Shown: positions 49,606 to 59,181, numbered from the stretch's first letter. The stretch is DNA of 64,000 bases from Kitasatospora terrestris (GCF_039542905.1 NZ_BAABIS010000001.1:8246001-8310000), one strand, 5' to 3'. A program made the numbers and translations. The notes: generated by a model not told the origin, from the letters alone.

Positions 49606-52600
49606 GTGGCGGACACGCAGGACCGACGTGGCTCGAGCGAGGCCGCACGCCTCTGTCGGGAGGGCGCCGCACTCTACGAGAGCCTTCGGGAGCGGCCCGA
49701 CGATCTCGATCTGCTCCTGCGGTCCATCACGATCCTGCAGCAGGGCGTCCGGGTCTGCGTGCCGCAGGACCCGATCCGCCCGGTGCTGCTCATGGACCTC
49801 GGGCGTGCCGTGTGGACGCTGTACGGGGTGACGGAGGGGACCCAGGAGTTGGCGCTGGTCACCCAGCTGGTGACGGAGGCGGTCAGGACGATGGCGGACG
49901 ACCACCCGTCCGCCGACCTCGTGCTCCTCACCGCTGTGGAACTGCTCCGGATGGTGTTCGAGCGGAACCCGGATCGCAAGGTCCTCGACGACGCCATCGG
50001 CGCCGCTCGGCGGGTGCTGCGTCGTACCGCAAGCCCGGACACCCGGAGAAAGCGGCGCGCGGCCGACCTCGCCGGCCTGCTCGACCTCGCCGGGGAGCAA
50101 CTGAACGACCGCACGGTCTATCCGGAACTCGTCGACCTGCGGCGGGAGTTGCTGGAGTCGGCACCCCCCGGGCATGCCGATCGGCCGGCCCGGCTCGCCG
50201 CGCTCGCCACGACGCTCCGGACTCAGTACGACCGGACCGGCGTGGTGGCGGCCCTGGAGGCCGCCGTGCCGGTCGACCGGGAGCTGGCCGAGGCCGTCCG
50301 GGGCTCGGCCGGCGACAGGCCCGCCTACTACCTCGCCATGGCGGCGATCAACACACAAGATCTCTACCGGGCCACCGGAGAGCGGCGGCTGCTCGTCGAG
50401 ACGGTGCCGACCTGGCGGGAGGCTGTTGCGGTTGCGCCCGCGGGGCCGATCCGCAAGCAGCTCCAGGGCGAGCTCGCGGACGTGTTGGGGGAGCTCGGAG
50501 GCACCGCCGCCGACCCCGGCCTGCTGCGCGAGGGAGTGCAGGTGTGCCGGGACGCGCTGGCGAGCGGCTCCGACGTCGCGACGCTCCGACGCCTGGGTGA
50601 CGCACTGTCGGCCGTGGGCGACCGGGAGGCGATCGACCACTACCGTGCCGCGCTCCGGATGCGAGGGGAGCCGCTGGAGCTGGCCCGCTGCGAATCGGGG
50701 CTGAGCCAGCTCCTCCTCGCTGGGGGTGAGTTGGTCGAAGCCGTGACGTCCGCGCGTCGGGCCGCCGCGGGTTTCGCCGGTCATGCCGGTCAGGAGGTGG
50801 CTTACGGGCGGCTGTCCGCCGCGCTCGCCGCGCTCGCGCAGGCGCAGGACGACCCGGTGCTGATGGCGGAGGCGACCGCGGCCGCCAGGGCCGCAGCGGC
50901 GGGTCCGCCCGGCGAGCACGGCCGCGCACAGGACCTCCACGCGCTCGGTCAACAGCTGTTCCAGCACCACAAGATGACGGGCGAGCGACCCCTGATCGAG
51001 GAGGCGGTGGCGCTCGGCCGGAAGACCGTGCAGGAGGATGCCGGAGTCGACCCGCGGACGGCGGCGGTCCACCGGGCCGGGCTCGGCAGATCGCTGCACC
51101 TCCTGGCCCGGCTGGACCAGGACGACGTGCAGCTCGACGAGGCGACAGAGCTGTTGCGGGACGCCATCGCGGCGACGCCGCCCGACGACCCGCTGCTCCC
51201 GCAGTTCCAGGCCGAGTTGGCTCTGGTGCTGGCGGCGACCGCCGACAATGCCCCGGCGGCGGAGCAGCGGGTCCGCGCGGCGGTGGCGGCCGCGCGGGAC
51301 GCCGCCCGGGACGGCGAGGTGCGCGGGCAGGTCGCCCTCGGCCTGGCCCTGACCCACCTCTTCCGACTCACCCTCGACACGAGCGTCGCCGACGAGGCCG
51401 CCGAGACGTTCACACGGGCACTCGGCGGGGACGGGAGCGGTGCGACCGGTCGGCCGGAGGGCGACCGGGACCGGGCGGTTCTCCTCGGCGGCCTGGGTGA
51501 ACTCCTCCAGCACCGCTACCGGCACACCGAGGACCTCGACGATCTCGACCGTGCGGTCGACGCCTACACCGAGGCGCGCACCATCGGCCCGCTCAGCAGC
51601 CGTCGGCAGCTGCACCTCGCGCTGGGGCTCCTGGAGCTGTACGCGCAGCGTCACCTGGTGAGCGGGAGCGCCGAGGACTCCGACCTGATGCTGGAGGAAG
51701 CACGGACCGCCGCCGAGGTCGCCACGGATCCGGAGGCCGCGGCCTTCCTGCGCAGCGCCGTGGCGTCCCTGCTCCAGCTCCGCAATGCCCGGACGGGCGA
51801 CCAGCTCGACCTCGACACCGCGGTCGAGCTCTGCGCGGACATGCTCGAGGACACCTCGGTCCCGGAGCGGGCCAAGCACCGGGCGCACGCCCAGCTGTGC
51901 TACCTCCTGCGGTTCCGCTACCGGCGCACCGCGCGGCTCGCCGACCTCGACGAGGCCGTCGCGCACGGCTACGAAGCACTGCGGCACGGCAACGCGGACC
52001 CGGAGAAACTCGGCAGGTGGCAGTCCGACCTCAGCGCGGCCCTGCGCGAGCGCCACGAGAGCACCGCGATCAGAGCCGATCTGGACGAGGCGATCCGGTA
52101 CGGCCGGTTGGCGGCCGAGACCAGTTCCGACTTCGCCGGCGTCAGCCATCTGGGCAGCGCATTGCTGAGCCGGTACGAGACCCTGGGGCAGCCGGACGAC
52201 CTCCACCGGGCCGTCCGGCTGGCCAGGGACGTGGTGGGCCTCACCGAGAGCGAGGACCGGGGCACGGCGCTGTCCAATCTCGGCGCCACCCTGGCCCGGC
52301 GCCACGAGTCCCTCGGCACCCAGGAGGACCTGGACGAGGCGATCACGTGCATCCGGGCCGCCGTCGACGCCACCTCCCCGGCGCACCAGGACCGCCCGTC
52401 CCGGCTGCTGAACCTCGCGATGGCACTGCGCAGGCGGCACACGCTCAACGGCGACGACGGCGACCTGACCGAGGCGTGGACGGCGGCCGCGGAGGCCCTG
52501 GAGCGCTCCCCGGCCGGTCATCCGTCACGGGCCAGAGCACTGGACGTCCTCGGTCAGATCAAGGCCCGGCAGGCCGGCGACCTGGGCGACGACGGCGACC

Positions 52601-53289
52601 CCGCCGCCCTCGACGCGGCCATCGAGCTCGGCATGCAGGCCAGAGAAGCCGCCCGGGACCACGCGGGGTTGGGCCAGATGGTGATCAACCTGGTCTCCCT
52701 CCTGCAGGACCGCTACCGGTTCTCCGGGGCGCCCGAGGACCTCGAGATGTCCGTCCTGCTGTGCCGGCAGGGTCTTGAGCACCGCGGCCACGCCGAGGTG
52801 CTCCTGCGGGTGGCCCTGGGCAGGGCCCTGGCGGAACGGTTCGCGCTCACCCGTGACCCGGCCGACGCCGAGGAGGCCGTCGAGAGCTGGCGCGCGGGTG
52901 CGACGGACCCGACGGGGCAGGCGGAGGCGCGGCTGGCCGCCGCCGTCGATTGGGCGGAGTTCGCCACGGAGGCCGGCGACCCGTCGTCCCTGGAAGCGTA
53001 CAAGGCGGCCGTCCTGCTGCAGCGGATCGCCGTGTCCCTGGGCGCCTCCCGGACGGACCGTGAGCGGCGCCTGGCACGCTGGCACGGCCTGGCGGGCGAG
53101 GCGGCGGCCACGGCGGTTTCGGCGGGGCGGTTCGACACCGCGGTGGAACTGCTCGAACAGGGCCGGGGCGTGCTGTGGGCCCAGCTCCTCGACCTGCGCA
53201 CCGACCTCGACGCGGTGGAGGAGCGCGCCCCGGAGCTGGCCCGGCAGCTGGTCGCGGCGCGGGACCGGCTCGACCTGTATCCGATGTAG
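49606..53289 (+). CDS. Giant TPR-type repeat protein ending at a CHAT linker
   Basis: A 1227-residue all-helical protein built of about 35-residue TPR-like repeats. In the second half the pattern R-(Y/H)-x5-DLD-x2-A recurs (for example RYRHTEDLDDLDRAV, RYRRTARLADLDEAV, RHESLGTQEDLDEAI). The last 70 residues, with LLEQGRGVLWAQLLDLRTDLD, are the segment that normally precedes a CHAT domain in TPR-CHAT proteins, but the frame stops ten residues after ARDRLDLYPM begins. It is divergent from the CHAT gene. GTG 49606 is preferred because GAGGAG ends five bases upstream; ATG 49585 would add seven residues. It is probably the sensor or scaffold for the CHAT protease. Confidence 0.82.
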   Translation: MADTQDRRGSSEAARLCREGAALYESLRERPDDLDLLLRSITILQQGVRVCVPQDPIRPVLLMDLGRAVWTLYGVTEGTQELALVTQLVTEAVRTMADDHPSADLVLLTAVELLRMVFERNPDRKVLDDAIGAARRVLRRTASPDTRRKRRAADLAGLLDLAGEQLNDRTVYPELVDLRRELLESAPPGHADRPARLAALATTLRTQYDRTGVVAALEAAVPVDRELAEAVRGSAGDRPAYYLAMAAINTQDLYRATGERRLLVETVPTWREAVAVAPAGPIRKQLQGELADVLGELGGTAADPGLLREGVQVCRDALASGSDVATLRRLGDALSAVGDREAIDHYRAALRMRGEPLELARCESGLSQLLLAGGELVEAVTSARRAAAGFAGHAGQEVAYGRLSAALAALAQAQDDPVLMAEATAAARAAAAGPPGEHGRAQDLHALGQQLFQHHKMTGERPLIEEAVALGRKTVQEDAGVDPRTAAVHRAGLGRSLHLLARLDQDDVQLDEATELLRDAIAATPPDDPLLPQFQAELALVLAATADNAPAAEQRVRAAVAAARDAARDGEVRGQVALGLALTHLFRLTLDTSVADEAAETFTRALGGDGSGATGRPEGDRDRAVLLGGLGELLQHRYRHTEDLDDLDRAVDAYTEARTIGPLSSRRQLHLALGLLELYAQRHLVSGSAEDSDLMLEEARTAAEVATDPEAAAFLRSAVASLLQLRNARTGDQLDLDTAVELCADMLEDTSVPERAKHRAHAQLCYLLRFRYRRTARLADLDEAVAHGYEALRHGNADPEKLGRWQSDLSAALRERHESTAIRADLDEAIRYGRLAAETSSDFAGVSHLGSALLSRYETLGQPDDLHRAVRLARDVVGLTESEDRGTALSNLGATLARRHESLGTQEDLDEAITCIRAAVDATSPAHQDRPSRLLNLAMALRRRHTLNGDDGDLTEAWTAAAEALERSPAGHPSRARALDVLGQIKARQAGDLGDDGDPAALDAAIELGMQAREAARDHAGLGQMVINLVSLLQDRYRFSGAPEDLEMSVLLCRQGLEHRGHAEVLLRVALGRALAERFALTRDPADAEEAVESWRAGATDPTGQAEARLAAAVDWAEFATEAGDPSSLEAYKAAVLLQRIAVSLGASRTDRERRLARWHGLAGEAAATAVSAGRFDTAVELLEQGRGVLWAQLLDLRTDLDAVEERAPELARQLVAARDRLDLYPM

Positions 53290-53308
53290 TTCCACCCGGC
53301 GGCCCGGT

Positions 53309-55999
53309 TCAGTGCGTCGTGGCGCGGGGTTTGAGGGCGAGGCGGGCGTAGGCGCGGACGTCGGCGTCGGAGTCGGCGAGGCGTTCGCGCAGGGCGGTCT
53401 CGACCGGGCCGGGGCCGGCCCACGGGGTGAGGGCGCGGACGGCGGCGCGGCGGACGTCGGGGTGGGGGTCGTCGAGGCGGGCGAGGAGCGGGTCGGTCCG
53501 GCCGGCGGCGCCGAGCGCGGTGGCGGCGGAGCGGCGGACCTGCCAGGCGTCGTCGGGCCGGAGGGCGAGCGCGGCGAGGGTGTCCGGGGTGCCGATGCCG
53601 GCGGCGCCCTCGAAGGCGGCGGCGCGGACCAGCGGGTCGGCGTCCACGGCGAGGGCGAGGAGTGCGGCCTCCACCGGTGCGGTGGCCTTGCCGACGGTGC
53701 CGAGCCCTTCGCCGGCGGCGACGCGGATCTCGCGGGCGGGGTCGGCGGCGGCGTCGGCGAGCGCGTCGGAGGCGTCGAGGGCGACGAGTCCGCGCACCGC
53801 CTGGAGGCGGACGGGGACGGCGGGGTCGGCGAGCGCGGCGCGGTAGAGGGCGAGGTCGCCGGTGCGCAGGGAGCGGGAGAGTTCCAGGGCGCCGGCGCGG
53901 ACGGTCTCGTCGGTGGAGTGCGCGGCGGTGCGCAGGGCGTCGCCGAGCGCGGGGTCGAGGACGTCGGCGAGTTCGCGCAGTCCGGCGACGGCGGCGGTGC
54001 GCACGCCCGGGTCGGGGTCGGCGAGGGCGGCGGCGAGGGCGGTGCCGGCGCCGTCGGGGGCGGTCTCGGTGAGGACGGTGACGGCGGTCTGGCGGACGTC
54101 GGGCGCCGGGTCGTCGAGGTAGGGCGTCAGGTCGGCGAGGGCGGGCCGGGCTTCGGCGAGGCGGAGCAGGTCGAGCAGGCGCGGCGAGCCGGGTGCGGCG
54201 GTGGGTGCGGCGGCGGTGGTGGCGGTGGGCGCGGCGGCGCCGGTGCGGCCGACGGGCAGGGCGTGGACCTGGCCGAGCAGGACGACGTCGCCGCCGGGCG
54301 GCTCCAGGCCGTCGACCGGCACCAGGTAGGGCGCGACCGGCCGGGTGAGGAACTCCATGCCGCCGTCGGCGCCGCGGCGGACGTTGAGGTGGCGGAACCA
54401 GCGGGCGTCGTCGCGGGCCGGGTGGTCGACGCGCTCGTGGTAGAGGCCCCAGCGGCTCTCGTCGCGGGCGAGCGAGGAGCGGGTGGCGAGTTCGGCGCAG
54501 TCGCGGATGAAGTCGACCTCGATGGCGCGCATCAGCTCGTGCGGGGTGCGGGCGCCCATCGCGGCGATCTCGCCGCGCATCCGCTCGAAGTGGTCGAGGG
54601 CGACGGAGAGCCGGGAGCCGGTCTTGGGCGGGGCGACGTAGTCGTTGACGAAGCGGCGCAGCTTGTACTCGACCTGGGGCTGCGGCGGCCCGTCGGGGTT
54701 GCGCAGCGGCCGGTAGACCAGCTCGTGCGCGGCGCGGACCTGGTCCTCCGGCAACTCGCCGATTTTGGCCGGGAGTTGGCCGACGGCGTGGGTGGCGGCG
54801 AGGTCGCCGAAGACGAACGCGCCGATCATGTAGTTGTGCGGGACGCAGGCGAGGTCGCCGGCGGCGTACAGGCCGGGCACGGTGGTGGCGGCGTTCTCGT
54901 CGACCCAGACGCCGCTGGCGGAGTGCCCGCCGCACAGGCCGATCTCGGAGATGTGCATCTCCACGTCGTGGGTGCGGTAGTCGTGCCCGCGCCCGGCGTG
55001 GAAGGTGCCGCGGCTGGGCCGCTCGGTGGTGTGCAGGATCGACTCGAGCGCCTGGACCGACTCCTCCGGCAGGTGGGTGGTGCGCAGGTACACCGGCCCG
55101 CGGTCGGAGGCGAGTTCGGTGGCGAACTCGGCCATCATCTGCCCGGACCAGTAGTCGGAGTCGACGAAGCGCTCGCCGTGCCGGTTGACCTGGTAGCTGC
55201 CGAACGGGTTGGCGACGTAGGCGCAGGCCGGCCCGTTGTAGTCCTTGATCAGCGGGTTGATCTGGAAGCACTCCAGGCCGCTGAGCTCGGCGCCCGCGTG
55301 GTAGGCCATCGCGTAGCCGTCGCCGGCGTTGGTCGGGTTCTCGTAGGTGCCGTACAGGTAGCCGCTGGCGGGCAGGCCGAGCCGCCCGCACGGGCCGGTG
55401 GCGAGGATCACCGCGCCGGCCCGGACGGTGACGAACTCGCCGCTGCGGGTGTCGAACCCGGCGGCGCCGACGGCCCGGCCGCCGCTGGTGAGGACCCGGA
55501 CGGGCATCACCCGGTTCTCGATCCGGATCCGCTCGCGCAACTCGCGGCGGCGCAGCACCCGGTAGAGCACCTTCTTGACGTCCTTGCCCTCGGGCATCGG
55601 CAGCACGTACGAGCCGGAGCGGTGCACCTGGCGGACCCGGTACTCGCCGTGCTCGTCCTTCTCGAAGCGGACGCCGTAGCCCTCCAGCCGCTGGACCATG
55701 GCGAAGCCCCGGGTGGCGGTCTGCCGGACGGTACGCTGGTCGACGATGCCGTCGTTGGCGCGGGTGATCTCGGCGACGTAGTCGTCGGGTTCGGCGCGGC
55801 CGGGGACGACCGCGTTGTTGACGCCGTCCATGCCCATGGCGAGGGCGCCGGAGTGCCGGACGTGCGCCTTCTCCAGCAGCAGGACGTCCGCCCCGGCCTC
55901 GGCGGCGGTGATCGCGGCCATCGAACCGGCGGTGCCGCCGCCGATCACCAGCACGTCGCAGCTGAGGCGGCGGGTGTCGGCGAGGTCGGGTATCTCCAT
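53309..55999 (-). CDS. AprA/FrdA-like flavoprotein fused to HEAT repeats
   Basis: An 896-residue fusion. Residues 1-560 are a fumarate-reductase/adenylylsulfate-reductase-type flavoprotein: FAD loop VLVIGGGTAGSMAA (about 16-29), VLLLEKAHVRHSGA with the His that links FAD in some members, and VPGLYAAGDLACVPHN. A Gly/Ala/Thr linker near 590 is followed by about nine HEAT-type repeats of 30 residues (600-896; units such as DPDPGVRTAAVAGLREL). Gene neighbours are a sulfonate-type transporter and a ferredoxin with two 4Fe-4S motifs, so it may use electrons from that ferredoxin in a redox step on sulfur or carbon. The true substrate is unknown. Confidence 0.83.
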   Translation of the reverse strand: MEIPDLADTRRLSCDVLVIGGGTAGSMAAITAAEAGADVLLLEKAHVRHSGALAMGMDGVNNAVVPGRAEPDDYVAEITRANDGIVDQRTVRQTATRGFAMVQRLEGYGVRFEKDEHGEYRVRQVHRSGSYVLPMPEGKDVKKVLYRVLRRRELRERIRIENRVMPVRVLTSGGRAVGAAGFDTRSGEFVTVRAGAVILATGPCGRLGLPASGYLYGTYENPTNAGDGYAMAYHAGAELSGLECFQINPLIKDYNGPACAYVANPFGSYQVNRHGERFVDSDYWSGQMMAEFATELASDRGPVYLRTTHLPEESVQALESILHTTERPSRGTFHAGRGHDYRTHDVEMHISEIGLCGGHSASGVWVDENAATTVPGLYAAGDLACVPHNYMIGAFVFGDLAATHAVGQLPAKIGELPEDQVRAAHELVYRPLRNPDGPPQPQVEYKLRRFVNDYVAPPKTGSRLSVALDHFERMRGEIAAMGARTPHELMRAIEVDFIRDCAELATRSSLARDESRWGLYHERVDHPARDDARWFRHLNVRRGADGGMEFLTRPVAPYLVPVDGLEPPGGDVVLLGQVHALPVGRTGAAAPTATTAAAPTAAPGSPRLLDLLRLAEARPALADLTPYLDDPAPDVRQTAVTVLTETAPDGAGTALAAALADPDPGVRTAAVAGLRELADVLDPALGDALRTAAHSTDETVRAGALELSRSLRTGDLALYRAALADPAVPVRLQAVRGLVALDASDALADAAADPAREIRVAAGEGLGTVGKATAPVEAALLALAVDADPLVRAAAFEGAAGIGTPDTLAALALRPDDAWQVRRSAATALGAAGRTDPLLARLDDPHPDVRRAAVRALTPWAGPGPVETALRERLADSDADVRAYARLALKPRATTH

Positions 56000-56011
56000 C
56001 AGTGGCTGCTT

Positions 56012-56710
56012 TCAGGCGAGTTGGGAAAGGATCAGGTCGCGCAGCGCGGGCCCGGGAGTGGCGGGCACCTCGTGCACGGCGGTGAGCGCGCCACCGCCGA
56101 GGACGGCCACCCGGTCGCCGAGCAGCAGCGCCTCGTCCACGTCGTGGGTGACGAACACCGCGGTGAACGGCTGCGCGCGGCGCACCTCCAGCAGCAGCTG
56201 CTGCATCGCGGTGCGGGTGTGCGCGTCGAGGGCGCCGAACGGCTCGTCCAGCAGGACGGCGCGCGGGGCGCCGACCAGCGCCCGGGCCAGCTGGACGCGT
56301 TGGCGCTGGCCGCCGGAGAGCTCGCGCGGCAGGCGGTCGGCGTGCGGGGCCAGGCCCACCCGCTCCAGCCACCGGCGGACCGGCAGCTCGCGGGCGCGGC
56401 GCGGGGTGCGCCCGATGGCCAGCGGCAGTTCGACGTTGCGGCGCACGGAGCGCCAGGGCAGCAGGCCGTCGTCCTGGAAGACCAGCGTCCGGTCGGCCGA
56501 GGGCCCGGTCACCGGCCGACCGTCGGCGAGGAGTCCGCCGCCGGCCGCCGGGTGCAGCCCGGCCAGGGCGCGCAGCAGGGTGGACTTGCCGCAGCCGGAG
56601 GGGCCGACCACGGCGAGCAGCTCGCCGGGGGCGACGTCCAGGTCCAGGCCGCCGATCACCGGGGGCCCGCCGTGGTCGAGCGTCAGGTCGCGGGCGGTGA
56701 GTCGCAGCAT
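56012..56710 (-). CDS. ABC transporter ATP-binding protein (SsuB/TauB type)
   Basis: A 232-residue ATPase. Walker A is VVGPSGCGKSTLLRAL (about residues 35-50), the Q-loop VFQDDGLLPWRSV, the signature LSGGQRQRVQLARAL (about 132-146), Walker B AVLLDEPFGALD and the switch His FVTHDVDEAL. The DDGLLPW Q-loop is typical of nitrate/sulfonate/taurine importers. It energises the adjacent permease. Its start overlaps the permease stop by one base (TGATG). Confidence 0.9.
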   Translation of the reverse strand: MLRLTARDLTLDHGGPPVIGGLDLDVAPGELLAVVGPSGCGKSTLLRALAGLHPAAGGGLLADGRPVTGPSADRTLVFQDDGLLPWRSVRRNVELPLAIGRTPRRARELPVRRWLERVGLAPHADRLPRELSGGQRQRVQLARALVGAPRAVLLDEPFGALDAHTRTAMQQLLLEVRRAQPFTAVFVTHDVDEALLLGDRVAVLGGGALTAVHEVPATPGPALRDLILSQLA

Positions 56711-57552
56711 CAGGGTCCCTCCACGCGCGGCGGCAGCCAGCGGGTGAGCCGGCGGCCGAGCAGTTCCACGGCCCCGGAGGTGAGCTTGCCGAGCACGCCG
56801 ATGGTGGCCATGCCGACGAACACCCCCGGGTAGTCGAGCACGGTGTACGCCTGCCAGGTCCGGTAGCCGACGCCGAACTGGCCGGAGACCATCTCGGCGG
56901 AGATCACGCAGATCCAGGACACCCCGATGCCGACCGACAGGCCGCCCACCACGCCCGGCAGGGCGCCGGGCAGCAGCACCCCGAAGAGCACCCGCAGGCG
57001 GCCGCCGCCGAGCGTGCGCACCGCCTCCTCCCAGCGCGGGGGCACGGCCCGGACGGCGTGCCGGGTGGCGACCGCGACCGGGAAGAACGCCGCGGCGAAG
57101 GTGATGAAGACGATGCCCTGCTCGTTCTCCGGGAACAGCATGATCGCCACCGGGACGAGGGCGATCGCCGGGATCGGCCGGACCGTCTCCAGCACCGGTC
57201 CGAGCAGGTCGGCCGCCACCCGGGAGCGGGCGGTCAGCACGCCGGCGGCGACGCCGAGGACGGCCGCCAGCGCGAAGCCGAGGCCGATCCGGCGCAGGCT
57301 CTCCGCCAGGTCCTGCCAGTACGGCCCGGTGCCGACCCGCGCCGCGAAGGCGCGGGCGACCTCGACGGCGGTCGGCAGGTGGTCGAAGCGCACCCAGGCC
57401 TGCACGTCGGCGGCGGTCAGCAGCTGCCACAGGCCGACGAAGCCGAGCAGCGCCAGGGCGCGGACCAGCCGTCGCGGGTACCGGCGGGGGCCGCGCGCCC
57501 GGGCGGGGCGCGCGGCGGCCTCGGGGGCGGTCCGCTCCAGGGTGGTGCTCAT
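56710..57552 (-). CDS. ABC transporter permease (SsuC/TauC type)
   Basis: A 280-residue membrane permease with a charged N terminus and six predicted helices from about residue 30. Marks of the SsuC/TauC family are LRRIGLGFALAAVLG, VRPIPAIALVPVAIMLF, and an EAA-like loop VRTLGGGRLRVLFGVLLPGALP near residues 180-200. It pairs with the SsuB-type ATPase and SsuA-type lipoprotein. The start overlaps the binding-protein stop as ATGA. Confidence 0.9.
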   Translation of the reverse strand: MSTTLERTAPEAAARPARARGPRRYPRRLVRALALLGFVGLWQLLTAADVQAWVRFDHLPTAVEVARAFAARVGTGPYWQDLAESLRRIGLGFALAAVLGVAAGVLTARSRVAADLLGPVLETVRPIPAIALVPVAIMLFPENEQGIVFITFAAAFFPVAVATRHAVRAVPPRWEEAVRTLGGGRLRVLFGVLLPGALPGVVGGLSVGIGVSWICVISAEMVSGQFGVGYRTWQAYTVLDYPGVFVGMATIGVLGKLTSGAVELLGRRLTRWLPPRVEGP

Positions 57553-58931
57553 GCCGCCGCCAGCGCCTGCTGGTAGGTCAGCTTCTCGGTGCCCGGGTGG
57601 GCGGCGAGGTAGGCGGCGGCGCCGTCCTCGGTGGTGAAGGGCAGCAGCTTCGCGCCGTCGCGGACCCAGTGGTCCTGGTCGGCGAACCAGCGGGTGCCGG
57701 TCGCCGCGTCCGGCACGTACGCGGCGCGGAGCTTGCCGCCGCCGGCCTTGACCGCGCGCAGCAGGCAGACCGGGTCGGCCGCCGGGCGGGTGGAGTCCTC
57801 GCCCTGGTACCAGAGTTCACCGGCCAGCCTCGGGTCCTCCACCGGCCTGCCGCAGACCGGGTCGGTGCCGGTGATCCGGGCGGCGGGGACGTCCGCCAGG
57901 GCGGCCTTCGCCAGGTAGGACGGGTCGAGGAAGCGCTCCACGTCCAGTGCCTTGAGCACGCCCACCGACTTCAGGAACGGCACGTCCTGGCGCAGGGCCT
58001 CCAGCAGCTCGGGGCGCAGCGGGGCGGCGAAGGTCGCGATGCCGTTCGGCCCGTTGTAGAGGTACACCACCTCGGCCGGCAGGCCGGTCGCCTCGGCGAC
58101 CTGGGCGGCGGCGGGCAGCGGCTTCTCGTTGAGGTAGCGGGTGGCGTCGTCCTGCGCCCGCAGGAAGGCCTGCACCACCTCCGGGTGCTCGGCGCCGTAC
58201 TTCTGCCGGATCACCACGCCGTGCAGGGTCGGCCGGCCGAGGGCCGCGCCGTCGTACAGCAGCCGGCCGTCGCCGGCGAAGACCACCGCGCCGGGCCAGG
58301 CGACGAACTGGGCCAGCGCGTCCACGCCGCCGGCCTTCAGCGCGGAGGCGCCGACGGCGGGCTGCTGGTTCTGCTTCTGGATCTCCTCGTCCTTCACCCC
58401 GAGCCTGCGCAGCGCCTGGACGAGCGTGCCGTCGGCGGCCGAGCCGACCGAGGTGGAGACCCGCTTGCCCTTCAGGTCGGCCAGGGTGTGCGCGGGCGAG
58501 CCGGTCGGCACCACCACGCTGTTGAGCGCGCCGAGCAGGTTGTAGCCGGTGATCGAGACCAGCCGGGTGCCGGGCCCGCCGGCCTCCTGGGCGCGGGAGC
58601 CGTTGATCAGCAGCGGGTAGTCGCCCATCGAGCCGATGTCGATCTTGTCGGCGAGCATCTGGGCGGTGATCGGCGCGCCCGAGTCGTAGTCCTGCCAGGT
58701 GACCTTGTAGGTCTTCCCGCTCTGCTTCCCGGCCTCGGCCAGGCGCTGCTCCAGGTAGCCCCGGGCGCGCAGCAGGGTGCCGGCGGTGACGGTGTTGATG
58801 GTCTTGGACTGATAGCCGACCACCACCTCGACGGTGGAGCCGGAGGCGGCCGAGGAGGTGGAGCAGGCGGTGGCACCGGCCAGCAGGGCGGCGGCGAGCA
58901 GCGGTCTCAGCGGACGGACGGTGGGTATCAC
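57549..58931 (-). CDS. SsuA-type substrate-binding lipoprotein with extra NosL-like domain
   Basis: A 460-residue solute-binding lipoprotein. The signal peptide ends in the lipobox LLAGATAC (Cys near 23). Residues 35-345 resemble nitrate/sulfonate/taurine-binding proteins (VVGYQSKTINT, IDIGSMGDYPLLI, LKGKRVSTSVGSAADG, NGPNGIATF). An additional 105 residues follow (about 355-460), with DPVCGRPV, ADPVCLLRAV, YVPDAATGTRWFADQDHWV and LLPFTTEDGAAAYLAAHPG, which read like a NosL-type copper-binding domain. GTG 58931 follows GAGGAG. The substrate is probably an organosulfur anion; the role of the extra domain is unknown. Confidence 0.83.
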   Translation of the reverse strand: MIPTVRPLRPLLAAALLAGATACSTSSAASGSTVEVVVGYQSKTINTVTAGTLLRARGYLEQRLAEAGKQSGKTYKVTWQDYDSGAPITAQMLADKIDIGSMGDYPLLINGSRAQEAGGPGTRLVSITGYNLLGALNSVVVPTGSPAHTLADLKGKRVSTSVGSAADGTLVQALRRLGVKDEEIQKQNQQPAVGASALKAGGVDALAQFVAWPGAVVFAGDGRLLYDGAALGRPTLHGVVIRQKYGAEHPEVVQAFLRAQDDATRYLNEKPLPAAAQVAEATGLPAEVVYLYNGPNGIATFAAPLRPELLEALRQDVPFLKSVGVLKALDVERFLDPSYLAKAALADVPAARITGTDPVCGRPVEDPRLAGELWYQGEDSTRPAADPVCLLRAVKAGGGKLRAAYVPDAATGTRWFADQDHWVRDGAKLLPFTTEDGAAAYLAAHPGTEKLTYQQALAAA

Positions 58932-58941
58932 GGGTGACTCC

Positions 58942-59169
58942 TCAGCGAAGCAGGTAAGGCATGTTGACGGTGACCGCGCCGGTGGGGCAGCGGGCGGCGC
59001 ACGGGCCGCAGTACCAGCACTCGTCCACGTGCATGTAGGCCTTGTTGCTGTCCGGGTCGATGGCCAGCGAGTCGAGCGGGCACATCTCGACGCACAGCGT
59101 GCAGCCGTCGATGCACAGCGAGGCGTCGATGGTCACGGGCACGTCGGAGCGGTGGTCGGCGAGCGCCAC
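58942..59169 (-). CDS. 4Fe-4S dicluster ferredoxin (AprB-like)
   Basis: A 75-residue ferredoxin with two cluster-binding motifs: Cys19, 23, 26, 30 (CIDGCTLCVEMCP) and Cys51, 54, 57, 61 (CWYCGPCAARCP). The first has one extra residue compared with the classical spacing, as in some sulfur-reductase partners. It should carry electrons to or from the flavoprotein at 53309-55999. GTG 59169 lies after GAGAGGA. It sits between the GntR and transporter genes on the same strand. Confidence 0.9.
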   Translation of the reverse strand: MALADHRSDVPVTIDASLCIDGCTLCVEMCPLDSLAIDPDSNKAYMHVDECWYCGPCAARCPTGAVTVNMPYLLR

Positions 59170-59181
59170 GGGGGTCCTCTC

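Noticed and set aside
49585..52521. Extension of the CHAT frame far upstream on the minus strand (open to 52521).
   Set aside because: The upstream part is antisense to the repeat protein; a good ribosome-binding site marks ATG 49524 as the CHAT start.
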